A stretch of 64,000 bases of DNA from Paractinoplanes rishiriensis (GCF_016862375.1 NZ_BOMV01000026.1:62001-126000); one strand, 5' to 3'. Counted from the stretch's first letter, positions 46,397-55,945 are shown. Translations and numbers: made by a program. Notes: generated from the letters alone by a model not told the origin.

Positions 46397-47950
46397 GTGA
46401 CGAGCGACGAGGAATACGACTATGTGATCGTCGGGGGTGGCACCGCGGGTTCGGTACTGGCCCACCGGCTCACCGAGAACCCCGACGTCCAGGTCCTGGT
46501 GCTGGAGGCCGGCAGCGATTTCGTGCCCGCCAACGTGGATGCCGCCCCACTGTGGTACACCCTGCTCGGAAGCACTGTGGACTGGGGATATCAGACCGTG
46601 CCGCAGCCCGGCCTGGGCGGCCGGCAGGTCTACGAGCCGCGCGGCAAGCTGCCCGGCGGCAGCAGCAATCTCTACATCATGATGCACGTACGCGGGCATC
46701 CTTCGGACTTCGACAACTGGGCGTACCAGGGTGCGGCGGGCTGGTCGCACGCGGACCTCGAGCCGTACTTCGCGCGGCTGGAAGGCCCGCAGGTCGTGAC
46801 GAACGCCGGCCGGCATCAACCGAACCCGATGTCGCAGGTATTCATCGACGCCTGCCGGGAGCTGGGCTACCGCGAGGTCCCGGACTTCAACGGGCCGGAG
46901 ATGATCGGTGCGGGCTGGCACCACATCGATGTCAAGGACGGCGAACGGCGCGGGGCGCTGAAGTCCTACCTCGAACCGGTGCTGGACCGGCCCAACCTGA
47001 CGCTGCGCACCGACGCGTACGCCATGAATTTGATCTTTGAGGGCACCCGTTGCGTCGGGACCCGCTACCTGCAGCAGGCGCCGGCCGCCCCGACGGCGGA
47101 GGGCCGGCGGCTGAGCGGCGCCTCACCCGCGGAGCCCGGCGTCCGGCAGGTGCGGTCCCGTGCCGAGACGATCGTCTGTCTCGGCACGATCGAGTCGCCG
47201 AAACTGCTCCTGCTGTCCGGCCTCGGCCCCGCGGAGCAGCTGCGCCGATTCCGCATCCCGGTGGTGGCCGACCTGCCCGGGGTAGGGGAGAACTTCCACA
47301 ATCACGTGCTCACCGGCATCATCGCGGAGACGGCCGAACCGGTGCAGCCCGGCCGGCAGAACCTGTCGGAGTCCGCGTTGTTCGCGCTGTCCCAGCCGGG
47401 CATGATCGCGCCGGATCTGCAACTCGCCTTCGTGCACGTCCCGTTCGACATCATCGTCGGACAGCAGCACCCGAACGCCGTTTCGATCCTGCCCGGCGTG
47501 GTGCGCCCGCAGTCGCGGGGCACCATCCGGCTGGCCTCGCTCGACCCCTTGGCGGCGCCGCTGATCGACCCGAACTACCTCGGCGATCAGGCGGACGTGC
47601 GGCGCATGGTCGAGGCCGTGAAGCTGTCCCGCGACATCTTCGCATCGACGGCGTTCAAGGGTCACCTCACCGGCGAACTGCTGCCCGGGACGCAGATCCG
47701 CACCGACGCCGAGATCGAACAGTTCGTCCGCGAGCGCGCCGACTGCTACCACCACCAGGCCGGCTCGTGCCGGATGGGCATCGACAACCTCGCCGTCGTC
47801 GACCCTGAGCTGCGCGCCCGCGGTGTGCAGGGGGTCCGGGTGGTGGACGCCAGCGTCATGCCGGCGGTGCCGTCGGGCAACTGCCACACCGCCGTCGTCG
47901 CGATCGCCGAGCGTGCCGCCGACCTGATCAAGGAGGCACGTCATGGCTGA
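46397..47950 (+). CDS. GMC-family FAD oxidoreductase (choline dehydrogenase-like)
   Basis: 517 residues. FAD-binding motif VIVGGGTAGSVLAHRL at the N-terminus, GMC signature 1 region GKLPGGSSNLYIMMHVRG, the signature 2 region ETIVCLGTIESPKLLLLSGLG, and active-site His residues in YHHQAGSCRMG and SGNCHTAVVAIAERAADLI. Oxidises an alcohol, often a sugar or aromatic alcohol, to aldehyde or ketone. GTG 46397 after AGGGGGAA. Its end overlaps the VOC gene by 8 nt. Confidence 0.9.
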   Translation: MTSDEEYDYVIVGGGTAGSVLAHRLTENPDVQVLVLEAGSDFVPANVDAAPLWYTLLGSTVDWGYQTVPQPGLGGRQVYEPRGKLPGGSSNLYIMMHVRGHPSDFDNWAYQGAAGWSHADLEPYFARLEGPQVVTNAGRHQPNPMSQVFIDACRELGYREVPDFNGPEMIGAGWHHIDVKDGERRGALKSYLEPVLDRPNLTLRTDAYAMNLIFEGTRCVGTRYLQQAPAAPTAEGRRLSGASPAEPGVRQVRSRAETIVCLGTIESPKLLLLSGLGPAEQLRRFRIPVVADLPGVGENFHNHVLTGIIAETAEPVQPGRQNLSESALFALSQPGMIAPDLQLAFVHVPFDIIVGQQHPNAVSILPGVVRPQSRGTIRLASLDPLAAPLIDPNYLGDQADVRRMVEAVKLSRDIFASTAFKGHLTGELLPGTQIRTDAEIEQFVRERADCYHHQAGSCRMGIDNLAVVDPELRARGVQGVRVVDASVMPAVPSGNCHTAVVAIAERAADLIKEARHG

Positions 47951-48395
47951 CGGAAACGTCATCCGCTGGTCGCACGTCGCGCTGAACTGCCGGGACCAGG
48001 CCGCCACCGAAGCCTTCTACCAACGGCTGTTCGGATTCCGCCGGGCCCGGGTCGTGCCGCTGGACAGCGGTGAGATCGTCTTCCTGCGGCAGGGCGACGT
48101 CTATCTGGAACTGTTCCCGTCCACCGCGCCGTCGCGGGTGCAGGGCTCGGCGGACGGCCCGCAGGATCCGGGCGTGACCCGGCACCTGGCGTTCCAGACC
48201 GACGACCTGGACGGCTTCCTGGCGGCCGCCGCCGGCGTCCCGGTCTCGCTCGGGCCGCTGAGCTTCGACGAGGTCATCCGAGGCTGGCGCAGTGTCTGGC
48301 TGACCGACCCGGACGGCCTGGTCGTCGAGGTGAGCGAGGGTTACCACGACGACGAACATCTGGACCGGCACGCCGCGGCGCACGCCGCAGCCTGA
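47943..48395 (+). CDS. VOC (glyoxalase/bleomycin-resistance) family protein
   Basis: 150 residues with the paired beta-alpha-beta-beta-beta units of the VOC superfamily. Metal-ligand candidates are His in SHVALNCRDQ, Glu in LELFPS, His in TRHLAFQTDDL and Glu in VVEVSEGYH. Likely a lyase, isomerase or dioxygenase on a small metabolite. Last gene of the nine-gene operon, followed at once by a strong hairpin. Confidence 0.87.
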   Translation: MADGNVIRWSHVALNCRDQAATEAFYQRLFGFRRARVVPLDSGEIVFLRQGDVYLELFPSTAPSRVQGSADGPQDPGVTRHLAFQTDDLDGFLAAAAGVPVSLGPLSFDEVIRGWRSVWLTDPDGLVVEVSEGYHDDEHLDRHAAAHAAA

Positions 48396-48396
48396 C

Positions 48397-48430
48397 AGGC
48401 GGCGGGGGCCGGGACCGGCCCCCGCCGCCT
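48397..48430. terminator. bidirectional 16-bp hairpin terminator
   Basis: AGGCGGCGGGGGCCGG pairs perfectly with its complement across a 2-nt centre. It sits between the converging VOC gene (stop 48395) and SnoaL-like gene (stop 48441) and would end both operons. Confidence 0.8.
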
Positions 48431-48440
48431 CCGCCATCGG

Positions 48441-48782
48441 TCAGGACCGCTCGACGAACGTCGCGGTCTGCCGCTTCACCAGCCCGTTCTCGAAATAGAG
48501 GGTACCGACGGCCCAGTACTGCTTGCCGTTGAGCCGCTCGGGGGCCTGGTACAGGATGAGGTCTTCGGTGATCTTCACACCGGCCAGGTCACCAACCTCG
48601 GGGTTCTCGGTCAGGTAGCCGTCGAACATCTTCTTGATCTCGGCGCGGCCCCGGGCCTCGAAGTCGAACCGGATGAAGACGGCGTCCTCGGCGTAGCGTT
48701 CGGCGAGTGCGCTGGTGTCGCCGGCTTGCAGCAACCGGACCTGCGTGTCAAGAAAGTCGTTGGCGATGGTGGTGGTAGCCAT
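48441..48782 (-). CDS. SnoaL-like/DUF4440 (NTF2-fold) protein, third copy
   Basis: 113 residues. ATG 48782 with AAGGAGA upstream. NTF2 fold: DFLDTQVRLLQAGDTSALAERY, DAVFIRFDFEARGRAEIKKMF, and a QYWAVGTLYFENGLVKRQTATF sheet at the end. It faces the nine-gene operon on the opposite strand and is its own transcription unit, 149 nt from the SDR gene. Confidence 0.8.
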   Translation of the reverse strand: MATTTIANDFLDTQVRLLQAGDTSALAERYAEDAVFIRFDFEARGRAEIKKMFDGYLTENPEVGDLAGVKITEDLILYQAPERLNGKQYWAVGTLYFENGLVKRQTATFVERS

Positions 48783-48931
48783 TGCGGTCTCCTTGTCGTT
48801 CTCGACCGTTGGTATTTGCGGCAAGTATCCTTTTTGCCCTGCCAGTCGAGAATACTCGGGACGCGGTCCCGGGCAGGCGGTATCGAAGGTGCCGCCCCAC
48901 GCCGCCCGGGTCCAGGTAGGACCGCTCGCCG

Positions 48932-49696
48932 TTACAGCACCTTCAGGTGGAAACCGCCGTCCACGTCGATGACCTGGCCCGTGCTGAACGGCAGGAGATC
49001 CGTCGCGACGGCCACCACGGCGCGCCCGATGTCGTCCGGCTGGCCCCACCGCCGGATCGGGGTGATGCCGTCCTCGAAGATCAGCTTGTCGTACTTGGCG
49101 GTCACGCCCTCGGTCATGTCGGTGGCGATGATGCCGGGGCGGATCTCGTACACGTTGATGCCGTGTTCGGCGAGGCGGGCCGCGTACAGCTGGGTGGTCA
49201 TCGCCAGCCCGGCCTTGGCCACGCAGTAGTCGCCGCGGTTGAGGCTCGCCGTGTACGCGCTGATCGACGAGATGATGACGATCTTCGGCGGCGAGTCGCC
49301 CGGCTCCTGCGCGATCATCCGGTTGGCGGCCTGCTGGATCAGGAAGTACGGGCCCTTGAGGTTGATCTCGATGAGCCGGTCGAACGACTCCTCGCCGGCT
49401 TCCAGCAGGTCAGCACGGACGTTGGGGGCCACGCCGGCGTTGCTGACCAGCAGGTCCAAACGGCCGAAGGCACCGTACGTCTCCTCGATCAGCCGGGCGC
49501 GGTCGCCGGCCTTGCTGACGTCGGCCTGCACCAGCAGCGCGCGCCGGCCGAGCGCTTCCACCTCGGCGCCGACGGTCTTCGCCGCGTCGGCGTTGCTGGC
49601 GTAGTTGACCACCACGTCGTACCCGGCCCGGGCCAGCGACAGCACGATGCCGCGGCCGATCCCGCGCGAGCCGCCGGTGACGATCGCGGTGCTCAC
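48932..49696 (-). CDS. short-chain dehydrogenase/reductase (SDR)
   Basis: 254 residues. Rossmann motif [10 protein letters not shown], the NAGVA motif in [10 protein letters not shown], catalytic Ser in SSISAY and YCVAK (Tyr/Lys). Ends [11 protein letters not shown]. The GTG at 49696 overlaps the stop of the upstream GH88/105 gene (GTGA), so the two are coupled. Probably reduces the keto sugar released by the unsaturated-uronidase pathway, as in pectin/alginate catabolism (inference). Confidence 0.9.
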   Translation of the reverse strand: MSTAIVTGGSRGIGRGIVLSLARAGYDVVVNYASNADAAKTVGAEVEALGRRALLVQADVSKAGDRARLIEETYGAFGRLDLLVSNAGVAPNVRADLLEAGEESFDRLIEINLKGPYFLIQQAANRMIAQEPGDSPPKIVIISSISAYTASLNRGDYCVAKAGLAMTTQLYAARLAEHGINVYEIRPGIIATDMTEGVTAKYDKLIFEDGITPIRRWGQPDDIGRAVVAVATDLLPFSTGQVIDVDGGFHLKVL

Positions 49697-51069
49697 GCGG
49701 TCGGTCCGAAGAACGTGTAGTACGGCTCGTCCCGCGCCACCCGCTGCAGGTACAGCGCGAGCTCACGGGCGTGGTAGTCGCCCCACATGCTCGACTCGCC
49801 GTTCGGCACCCGCTGCCCGGCCGGCACGTGGTCCCAGCCGTTCGGCCGGTGGTAGACCGAGTGCAGGATCAGGCCCTGGTGCGCCGGGTCGGTGGACAGG
49901 TACGGCTCGTCGAACAGGGTCGCGGCCACGGTGAGTCCGGCCTGCCAGTACCGGCGGCCGTCGTCGGCCCGCCCGCCCTCGGTCAGGTAGCGGCCGAGCC
50001 GGAGCAGGCCCTGCGCACCGATCGCGGCGGCCGACGAGTCGACCGGCTCGTGCGCGTTGTACGGGTCGGCCGCGCGGCCCAGGTAGTCGCCGAGGTGGGC
50101 GAGGCCCGGCGCACCCGTGTCCCAGTACGGAATGCCGTCGGAGGGCGTGTGCTCCAGGTAGAAGTCGGCGGTAGCGGTGGCCGCCTTCAGCATCATGTCG
50201 GTCACGGCCGCGCGCCCGCCGTACGGCTCAAGCTCCTCATCGGCGACGGTGGCCAGGAACTCGAGCTGCTCCGGGTATCCGACCATCGCCCACGCGAGGC
50301 CGCGGGTCCACGTGCTGAACGGCGAGTAGCCCTGCTGGGTGCTGGGGCAGCGGAAGGCACCGTCGTTCACGTTGAAGATCGACTCGTGGGCGGTCCGGCC
50401 GCGGAGGTCGTACGAGTCGCGGCCCTCGCCGTAGAAGACGTTCCACTTCGCGGTGTTCGCGGCGTGCTCGATGATCCGCCCGAGCAGCGAGATCCGGGCG
50501 TCCTGCTCGCCCATCAGCACGTGACCGAGCAGGTGCGAGACGGCCAGCGCCCGGCACGACCGGATCGTGTCGACGAACAGCGACTGCGGCCCGTTGAACG
50601 AGTAGATGTAACCGGTCCCGTCCGCCGTCGTCCGCCACCGGGAGGCCTGCACCGCACCGGTGATCTTCAGGGCGAGCTCGTAGAAGTTCCGGTCGGCGTC
50701 CGGGATTCGCCCCTCGTTGATCAAACGCCAGAGATTCCCGTACGTACTGACGTTGTTGAACCCGTGGTCGTGCACCCCGATGTGGCTGACATGTCCGGCC
50801 ATCACCCGCACGGTGGCGTCCCGGCCGACCTCCAGGAAGCGCTCGTCACCGGTGGCGTCGAACTGGAGCAGCGCCGACCCGTACTGGAAGCCCTGCGTCC
50901 ACTCGGTCCAGCCACGCGCCGTGTACTGCCCCGCAACGGTGAAGACCGGCGATGGCGACCCGGGCGGACAGGTCCGCTCAATCGAGTCGATCTTCGCGGC
51001 CGACGCCTCCCAAAGTCGTTCGATCTTCGGTGAGAGGTCCGCCGGGACAAGCCCGTCGTCGATCTTCAT
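49693..51069 (-). CDS. unsaturated glucuronyl/galacturonyl hydrolase (GH88/GH105 type)
   Basis: 458 residues, (alpha/alpha)6 barrel. Hydrolyses the unsaturated uronyl end left by polysaccharide lyases. Key Asp residues lie in [15 protein letters not shown] and [20 protein letters not shown], with the [12 protein letters not shown] motif typical of GH88. There is no signal peptide, so it is cytoplasmic. ATG 51069. It leads a two-gene operon with the SDR. A LacI-type operator sits at 51112-51127 between the likely -35 and -10, and a pectate lyase is encoded 10 kb away. Confidence 0.86.
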   Translation of the reverse strand: MKIDDGLVPADLSPKIERLWEASAAKIDSIERTCPPGSPSPVFTVAGQYTARGWTEWTQGFQYGSALLQFDATGDERFLEVGRDATVRVMAGHVSHIGVHDHGFNNVSTYGNLWRLINEGRIPDADRNFYELALKITGAVQASRWRTTADGTGYIYSFNGPQSLFVDTIRSCRALAVSHLLGHVLMGEQDARISLLGRIIEHAANTAKWNVFYGEGRDSYDLRGRTAHESIFNVNDGAFRCPSTQQGYSPFSTWTRGLAWAMVGYPEQLEFLATVADEELEPYGGRAAVTDMMLKAATATADFYLEHTPSDGIPYWDTGAPGLAHLGDYLGRAADPYNAHEPVDSSAAAIGAQGLLRLGRYLTEGGRADDGRRYWQAGLTVAATLFDEPYLSTDPAHQGLILHSVYHRPNGWDHVPAGQRVPNGESSMWGDYHARELALYLQRVARDEPYYTFFGPTA

Positions 51070-51410
51070 GTCCGTGACTCCCCAATGCCGGTGCCGATGT
51101 CGCACCAGCATAGGAAAGCGCTTGCCTGAAGAAAAGAGCAGGTCCGAACTTGGCCCACCACGCACCCCAGCCCCCGCATCCGACCCGGCCGCAGGGCGCC
51201 GCGGCGGGCCAGGCGCCGCCTGACGAGCTATCGGAACGCAGCGGCCCCGGGCCCGGCCCCACCGCGCGGCGGGCGCGCTGAGTGGTGGTTCGCTCACGGG
51301 CGGTCGCCGGCCGCGCCTCGACTGAGGCAGCAAAATGCCGCCTCGTTGCGATGACGCGCAGCTCCGTCGATGAGGCGCTGCATCGGGGGAAAGTACATCC
51401 ACGTGTAAAC
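51070..51410. other. 341-bp region upstream of the GH88/105 gene
   Basis: It holds the operator and promoter at 51107-51127. Beyond about 51140 I see no supported gene. The sequence grades into the pseudogene that starts near 51411. Confidence 0.55.
51107..51127 (-). promoter_or_regulatory. LacI-type operator and -10 box of the GH88/105-SDR operon
   Basis: AGGAAAGCGCTTGCCT at 51112-51127 is a 16-bp palindrome with one mismatch pair and the AAGCGCTT core of LacI/CcpA-like operators. On the minus strand TATGCT (51112-51107) is a good -10, so a bound repressor would block the promoter. The message leader is about 30-40 nt. Confidence 0.65.
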
Positions 51411-51929
51411 GTCGGGGAGCGGCGATTTCGTCGGCGGCATTGCCCTCACCGCCCCTGTTGTGACCACCAGTTCTCCGGCCTCGGCCGCCAGCTCGATCGA
51501 AGTGCCGCTGGCCAGCTGGGCCTGTCTGGACTCGCAGAACCCGCGTGCGACGGTCGTCGACGCGGCGGTGACGCCCAGCGGCCGCACACCTACGCTCCCA
51601 CTTCACCTATGACCTGACCAAGTTGAAGGGTGCTGTGGTTCACAGCTCCTACCTGTCGACGACCGAGAAGACCGTCACCGACTGCTCCGTCCCGGTGACC
51701 ATCGAGGTGTGGCGGACCCGTCCGGTCACGGTCGGGCGTGTCTTTCTCCTGGTGGATCGACGACGGCCCGGCGACGGACGCCGCGGCCGACAGCACCGGG
51801 AAGGCGTCGATGACCTACACGCCGCCGGCGAACTTCGAGACGCACACCCTGCATGTGACCGGCCGCAAGGCGGACGGCACGACCACCGACACCACTACCT
51901 ACTCCATCTACGTGGCCGGCGGCGCCTGA
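51411..51929 (+). pseudogene. frameshifted remnant of a secreted Ig-like-repeat protein
   Basis: Coding pieces lie in three successive frames. One piece reads ALTAPVVTTSSPASAASSI and continues to VTPSGRTPT; the next SHFTYDLTKLKGAVVHSSYL to RTRPVTVG; the last VSFSWWIDDGPATDA to TTYSIYVAGGA and stop at 51929. The pieces join near 51600 and 51745 by small indels. The last piece looks like the C-terminal Ig-like repeat of large secreted LamG/FG-GAP proteins in Actinoplanes relatives. A TAA stands just before the first piece and there is no start codon. Best read as a decayed gene fragment. Confidence 0.65.
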
Positions 51930-51985
51930 TCCCGTCGTGACCGGCCACGGCCGGGATGGCTGAATGTCAAATCAAAGCGCCTGCA

Positions 51986-52014
51986 TTGACCCCGCCAGCG
52001 CCCCGGCGTATCAA
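51986..52014 (+). promoter_or_regulatory. possible promoter of PAP2/haloperoxidase gene
   Basis: TTGACC (51986-51991) and TATCAA (52009-52014) with a 17-bp spacer, about 70 nt before the start codon. The -10 is imperfect, so this is a suggestion only. It is the only good -35 in the 156-bp gap. Confidence 0.4.
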
Positions 52015-52085
52015 AGGGTTTTTGCGGCGACCGTGCTCACCGTGAATACGATCTCTCGGCGGGGCGGCGCCCGGAGGGGGCATTC

Positions 52086-53450
52086 ATGTATTCCACTTTG
52101 CGAAGATGGGCAGTGACATTATCGACGGCTCTTCTCGTGGTTACCGCAGGCGGCGCTGCCGGGGCTGATCCGTCGGCGAAATCCTCAGACGGATCAGCCG
52201 TTATCGCATGGAACGACACGGCCGCGACGGCCGCGCTCGGCGCCTGCCTGGCGCCGACGAATAATCCGCTCCATGAATCACGTATGTACGCGATGACGCA
52301 TATCGCGATGCACGACGCATTGAATGCAATCGACCGCCGTTCCCGGCCCTATGCCTACCGCGGCAATGCGCGCGGCGCGTCGCCGGACGCCGCGGTCGCC
52401 GCGGCGGCGCGCGACGTGCTCGTGCCTCTTCTGAGAGAGTTGCCGCCACCGTTCGCGGACTGCGTGACCAGCGGGAACGTGGTCGCCGGTGTCGAAGCGC
52501 GCTATGCGGCCGCCCTCAGCCGCATCCCCGACGGTTCCGCCAAGACGCGGGGGCTCGCGACGGGCCACGCCGCCGCGGCCGCGATTCTCGCGGCCCGGGC
52601 CGGCGACGGGTCGGGCACGCCGCTGTTCGACACGGCGTACCCGCAGGGCACGGGGCCAGGCGAATACCGGTTCACCCCGGGCTTCGACTTCGCGTTCGCA
52701 CCAGGTTGGGCCGACGTGACTCCGTTCGCGCTGCGCAGCGCCGTGCAGTTCCGGCCGGGTCCGCCGTACGCGGTGACCTCCCAGCGCTACGCCCGGGATC
52801 TGGCCGAGGTCAAACGCCTGGGCGGGGACGGCGTCACCACGCCGAGCGCACGCACCGCCGACCAGACGGAGATGGCCCGCTTCTGGGTGGAGAGCTCACC
52901 ACTGCTGTGGAACCGGGTGGCCCGGGCCGCCGCGACCGGCAAGCACCTGGATCCATGGCAGAGCTCGCGACTGTTCGGCCTGCTGAACATGGCACTCGCG
53001 GACGGTTACGTGGCCACATTCGACACTAAATATCGGGCGTACAACTTCTGGCGTCCGGTAACCGCCATCCGCAACGCGGCCGGCGACGGCAATCCGGGAA
53101 CCGTGGCCGACCCCACCTGGACGCCGTTGGTGCCGACGCCGCCGATTCCCGACTACGACTCCGGCCACAGTGTGGAGGGCGGCGCCGCGGCGCAGGTGCT
53201 GAAGCGCTTCTTCGGCACCGACCGGATCCGCTTCGAGACGTGCAGCTACACGCTGCCCGCCGGGCAGACCTGCACCGACGCGGCACCCGTAGTGCGGCGC
53301 TACCACTCGTTCAGCCAGGCGTCGGCCGAGAACGGCCTGTCGCGCATCATGGTCGGCTTCCATTTCCGAAAGGCCGTCGACGAGGGCATCGCCCACGGCG
53401 TCCGGATCGGCGACTGGACGGTGCACAACACCCTGCGGCGCGTGAGCTGA
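52086..53450 (+). CDS. secreted PAP2/vanadium-dependent haloperoxidase family protein
   Basis: 454 residues. Start ATG 52086 with GGAGGGGG 6 nt upstream. A signal peptide (about 1-27) ends GGAAGA. The phosphate/vanadate-binding motifs of the superfamily are present: the Arg-Pro of FWRPVTAIRNA, YDSGHSVEGGAA (PSGH-type) and SRIMVGFHFRKAVDEG (SR-x5-H). Could act as a phosphatase or a vanadium haloperoxidase; the large N-terminal part (about 40-300) is that of the bacterial VCPO group. Exported. Followed by a hairpin shared with a convergent membrane-protein gene. Confidence 0.86.
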   Translation: MYSTLRRWAVTLSTALLVVTAGGAAGADPSAKSSDGSAVIAWNDTAATAALGACLAPTNNPLHESRMYAMTHIAMHDALNAIDRRSRPYAYRGNARGASPDAAVAAAARDVLVPLLRELPPPFADCVTSGNVVAGVEARYAAALSRIPDGSAKTRGLATGHAAAAAILAARAGDGSGTPLFDTAYPQGTGPGEYRFTPGFDFAFAPGWADVTPFALRSAVQFRPGPPYAVTSQRYARDLAEVKRLGGDGVTTPSARTADQTEMARFWVESSPLLWNRVARAAATGKHLDPWQSSRLFGLLNMALADGYVATFDTKYRAYNFWRPVTAIRNAAGDGNPGTVADPTWTPLVPTPPIPDYDSGHSVEGGAAAQVLKRFFGTDRIRFETCSYTLPAGQTCTDAAPVVRRYHSFSQASAENGLSRIMVGFHFRKAVDEGIAHGVRIGDWTVHNTLRRVS

Positions 53451-53475
53451 GGCCACGCACATCGACCGCTCACCG

Positions 53476-53503
53476 GCCCGCGGTGGGGTCGCCCACCGCG
53501 GGC
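53476..53503. terminator. bidirectional 12-bp hairpin terminator
   Basis: GCCCGCGGTGGG pairs perfectly with CCCACCGCGGGC around a 4-nt loop. It sits between the convergent haloperoxidase (stop 53450) and membrane-protein (stop 53521) genes. Confidence 0.75.
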
Positions 53504-53520
53504 TGTGGCCGCTCGATCGC

Positions 53521-54594
53521 CTACGGGCTGGGGACTTCGACGCGTCGTGCGGGTGGCGTTGCGAGGCCGCCGAGCAGGGCGCCACCCAGCGCTGCCAGGA
53601 CCACGTTGCCGGTCCACAGTTCCACCGGCCAGGCGATGCCCTGGGCCACCGCCAGGCCGAGCAGATGACCGGCGGTGAACAGGGCGCCGAACAGGCCGCC
53701 GATGATCGGCAGGCGCAGTGCGGCGTCTGGGCCGCGTACCGCATCGAGGCGCACCGCGATCAGGTCGACGACGAAGGCCCCGGCGGTCGCGCCGAGAGCG
53801 ACGGCCGTGAGCACGCTCGGGAACTCCGCGGTTATCAGGTTGAACAGGAAGATCGCACCGACCACCGCGGTCGCGGTGCCGAGGACAGCCCGGCGCCGGT
53901 ACACGAGCAGAATCGGCAGGAGCAGGATCATGGTCGTGGCGAGGTATCGGGCCGAGGCGTACGACGCCGCAACGTGGCTCGGCGAGCCGGTCACGAAGTC
54001 GTATGCCTGAGTCGGCGTGATCGACCTGAACGCGGTGGAGTGGCTGAGAAGCAGCACGCCGAAGACGGAGCCCAGCGCCAGCGCGGCGAGCCCCGTGCCC
54101 GCGCGCCGGCTGGTGGTGCCGGTGGCCCACCACGAGCGCACGGGACTGGTCACCAGCAGCGTTCCGGAGACCGCCAGCACCAGGTGACTGGGGCTGAGGA
54201 CCGCGTCGAGCGAGACCTCGACTCCGAAGATCGTGTGCCAGATCATGTCCAGCGCGCCGCCGATCAGGAAGCCGACCGCCCCCAACCCGCCAACTGCATA
54301 CCCGGCGGGCCAGTCGTCCAGCCACCACCGCTCCGCGGACGTGCGACGCCGGTACGCCAGCCAGAACGTCCACGCCGCGGTTAGCGCGAACCCGGCGTAG
54401 AGCAGTGCATGCCACGGGGTGAAGAAGCCTTCCAGCTCATCGACGATGTTGGCGTGCGCCCACGCGTCGGCGGCCGAACCCCCGATCAGCATGGCCGAGA
54501 AGATCACCGTTACGAGATCCTCTTTAACTGTCGTGACGTGCTGCTTCGCGCCGCCCGGCGCAATTGCCGCTTGTGGAGCTCTCCCGGTCGTCAT
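53521..54594 (-). CDS. polytopic membrane protein of unknown function
   Basis: 357 residues from ATG 54594, preceded by GGGAGGCGGGG. About nine to ten transmembrane helices. Polar residues inside helices, HANIVDELEGFFTPWHALLY, LDMIWHTIFG, LSPSHLVLAVSG and FTAGHLLGLAVAQG, include several conserved-looking histidines that could bind metal or haem. I do not recognise a family. It converges on the haloperoxidase gene and is divergent from the VOC-kinase pair. Confidence 0.72.
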   Translation of the reverse strand: MTTGRAPQAAIAPGGAKQHVTTVKEDLVTVIFSAMLIGGSAADAWAHANIVDELEGFFTPWHALLYAGFALTAAWTFWLAYRRRTSAERWWLDDWPAGYAVGGLGAVGFLIGGALDMIWHTIFGVEVSLDAVLSPSHLVLAVSGTLLVTSPVRSWWATGTTSRRAGTGLAALALGSVFGVLLLSHSTAFRSITPTQAYDFVTGSPSHVAASYASARYLATTMILLLPILLVYRRRAVLGTATAVVGAIFLFNLITAEFPSVLTAVALGATAGAFVVDLIAVRLDAVRGPDAALRLPIIGGLFGALFTAGHLLGLAVAQGIAWPVELWTGNVVLAALGGALLGGLATPPARRVEVPSP

Positions 54595-54756
54595 CCGTTC
54601 CCCGCCTCCCGACGCCACAAATTGGCCTGTGACGATGTTTTCACTCCGGGAGTTCGCGAGCCATCCTCTTGTTTCGCGAATGACGCTGGCGGCTCGCCCG
54701 GTTCGAAGCCGGCGGCAACATTCCGCATCCGGCAGGAGATCGTGCGGAAAGGGCTC

Positions 54757-54762
54757 TACAGT
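54757..54762 (+). promoter_or_regulatory. -10 box for a leaderless transcript
   Basis: TACAGT ends 7 nt before the ATG at 54770, the spacing expected when transcription starts at the start codon. No RBS precedes that ATG, which supports a leaderless message. Confidence 0.55.
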
Positions 54763-54769
54763 GCTGGGC

Positions 54770-55945
54770 ATGACAGAGATCGGACCGGATTGGCGGGCGG
54801 TCGACGGCGTTGCGACGGCATGGTTCGACGCGCCATCGCTGGTCGCGGGGGCGGCGCTGGCCGGGCGCATCGGGGAGCTGCCGGCCGACATCGTGGTCGA
54901 CCTGCGCGCGACGGGCGTGCGGGTGCGCCTCGACTCGGACGAGTACGCCGAGGCGGTGTCGGCCGCCGCGCGAGACCTCGGGCTGGCCGCGAACCCGGCC
55001 GTACTGCAGCAACTCAGCGTCGTGTTCGAATCCGCGAACCCGTCCGTGGTGCGGCGGTTCTGGCAGCGCGTGCTCGACTACGCGCCGGGGAAGGACGGCG
55101 GTCTGGCGGATCCGGTACGGCGCGACCCCGCGATACGGATCCGGCAGTCGACCGAGCCACGGCCGCTGCGAAACCGCATCCACCTCGACGTGGTGCGGCC
55201 CGCCGCGGCGGTCGAGCAGGCGCGTCCTGGTGAGGCATCGGGACCGTACGGGGTCTGTCATGCCGACCCCGACGGCAACGAGGTCGACCTGGTGCCGGGC
55301 GCGGTGCTCGGCGAGGGGATCGGGACAGCCGACTGGCAGACGGTGTTCAGCGCGATGGCGTGCTACCGCGTCACCTCCCCGGCGCAGCAGCGTGACCTGG
55401 CCGCCGCGGCAGCGGCGCTGGCCGGCGACGCGGGCTTCCCGCTGCTGATCGACCTGCGCCCCGGGCTGGTGATCATCGACAGCGGTAAGGACCAGGCAGA
55501 AGACGACGCCCACGGCCTGGAGCTCGACTTCGCCGACCTCGCCGGAAGCCTCCAGACCGCCGCGCGCGAACTCGGGGCGACGGCGGATCCGGGGCTGCCG
55601 CGCTTCGCCCAGCTTTTCCTCGACGCCGCCGACGTCACCGCGGTCCGCGCGTTCTGGGTCGACGCGCTCGGATATACCCACGACCGGCGGGCCGGGGTGA
55701 GCGACATCCACGATCCGCGGCGGCTGAACCCGGTGCTGGTGTTCCAGCAGCTCGATACCTCGGACTCGGAGCGGCGCCGGCAGCGCAACCGCATCCACTT
55801 CGAGCTCGCCGTGCCGCCGGACCTCGCGCAGACGCGTCTCGCCACGGCCGTCGCCGCCGGTGGCCGGCTCCTCGACGAGTCGGCGGACCGCTGGCGGGTC
55901 GCCGACCCCGAGGGCAACGAAATCGTTCTCGTCAGTGGGACCTGA
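54770..55945 (+). CDS. double-VOC protein with N-terminal pterin-dehydratase-like segments
   Basis: 391 residues in two similar halves. Each half begins with a pterin-4a-carbinolamine-dehydratase-like stretch (about 1-75 and 190-270; VVDLRATGVRVRLDS, then LEADFADLAG-like LELDFADLAGSLQTAA). Each then continues into a VOC domain with FWQRVLDY / FWVDALGY, NRIHLDV / NRIHFEL and DPDGNEVDLVPG / DPEGNEIVLVSG. The two HIS/GLU sets could each bind a metal. Function unknown. ATG 54770 without an RBS (probably leaderless). Its end overlaps the kinase gene by 11 nt. Confidence 0.78.
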   Translation: MTEIGPDWRAVDGVATAWFDAPSLVAGAALAGRIGELPADIVVDLRATGVRVRLDSDEYAEAVSAAARDLGLAANPAVLQQLSVVFESANPSVVRRFWQRVLDYAPGKDGGLADPVRRDPAIRIRQSTEPRPLRNRIHLDVVRPAAAVEQARPGEASGPYGVCHADPDGNEVDLVPGAVLGEGIGTADWQTVFSAMACYRVTSPAQQRDLAAAAAALAGDAGFPLLIDLRPGLVIIDSGKDQAEDDAHGLELDFADLAGSLQTAARELGATADPGLPRFAQLFLDAADVTAVRAFWVDALGYTHDRRAGVSDIHDPRRLNPVLVFQQLDTSDSERRRQRNRIHFELAVPPDLAQTRLATAVAAGGRLLDESADRWRVADPEGNEIVLVSGT

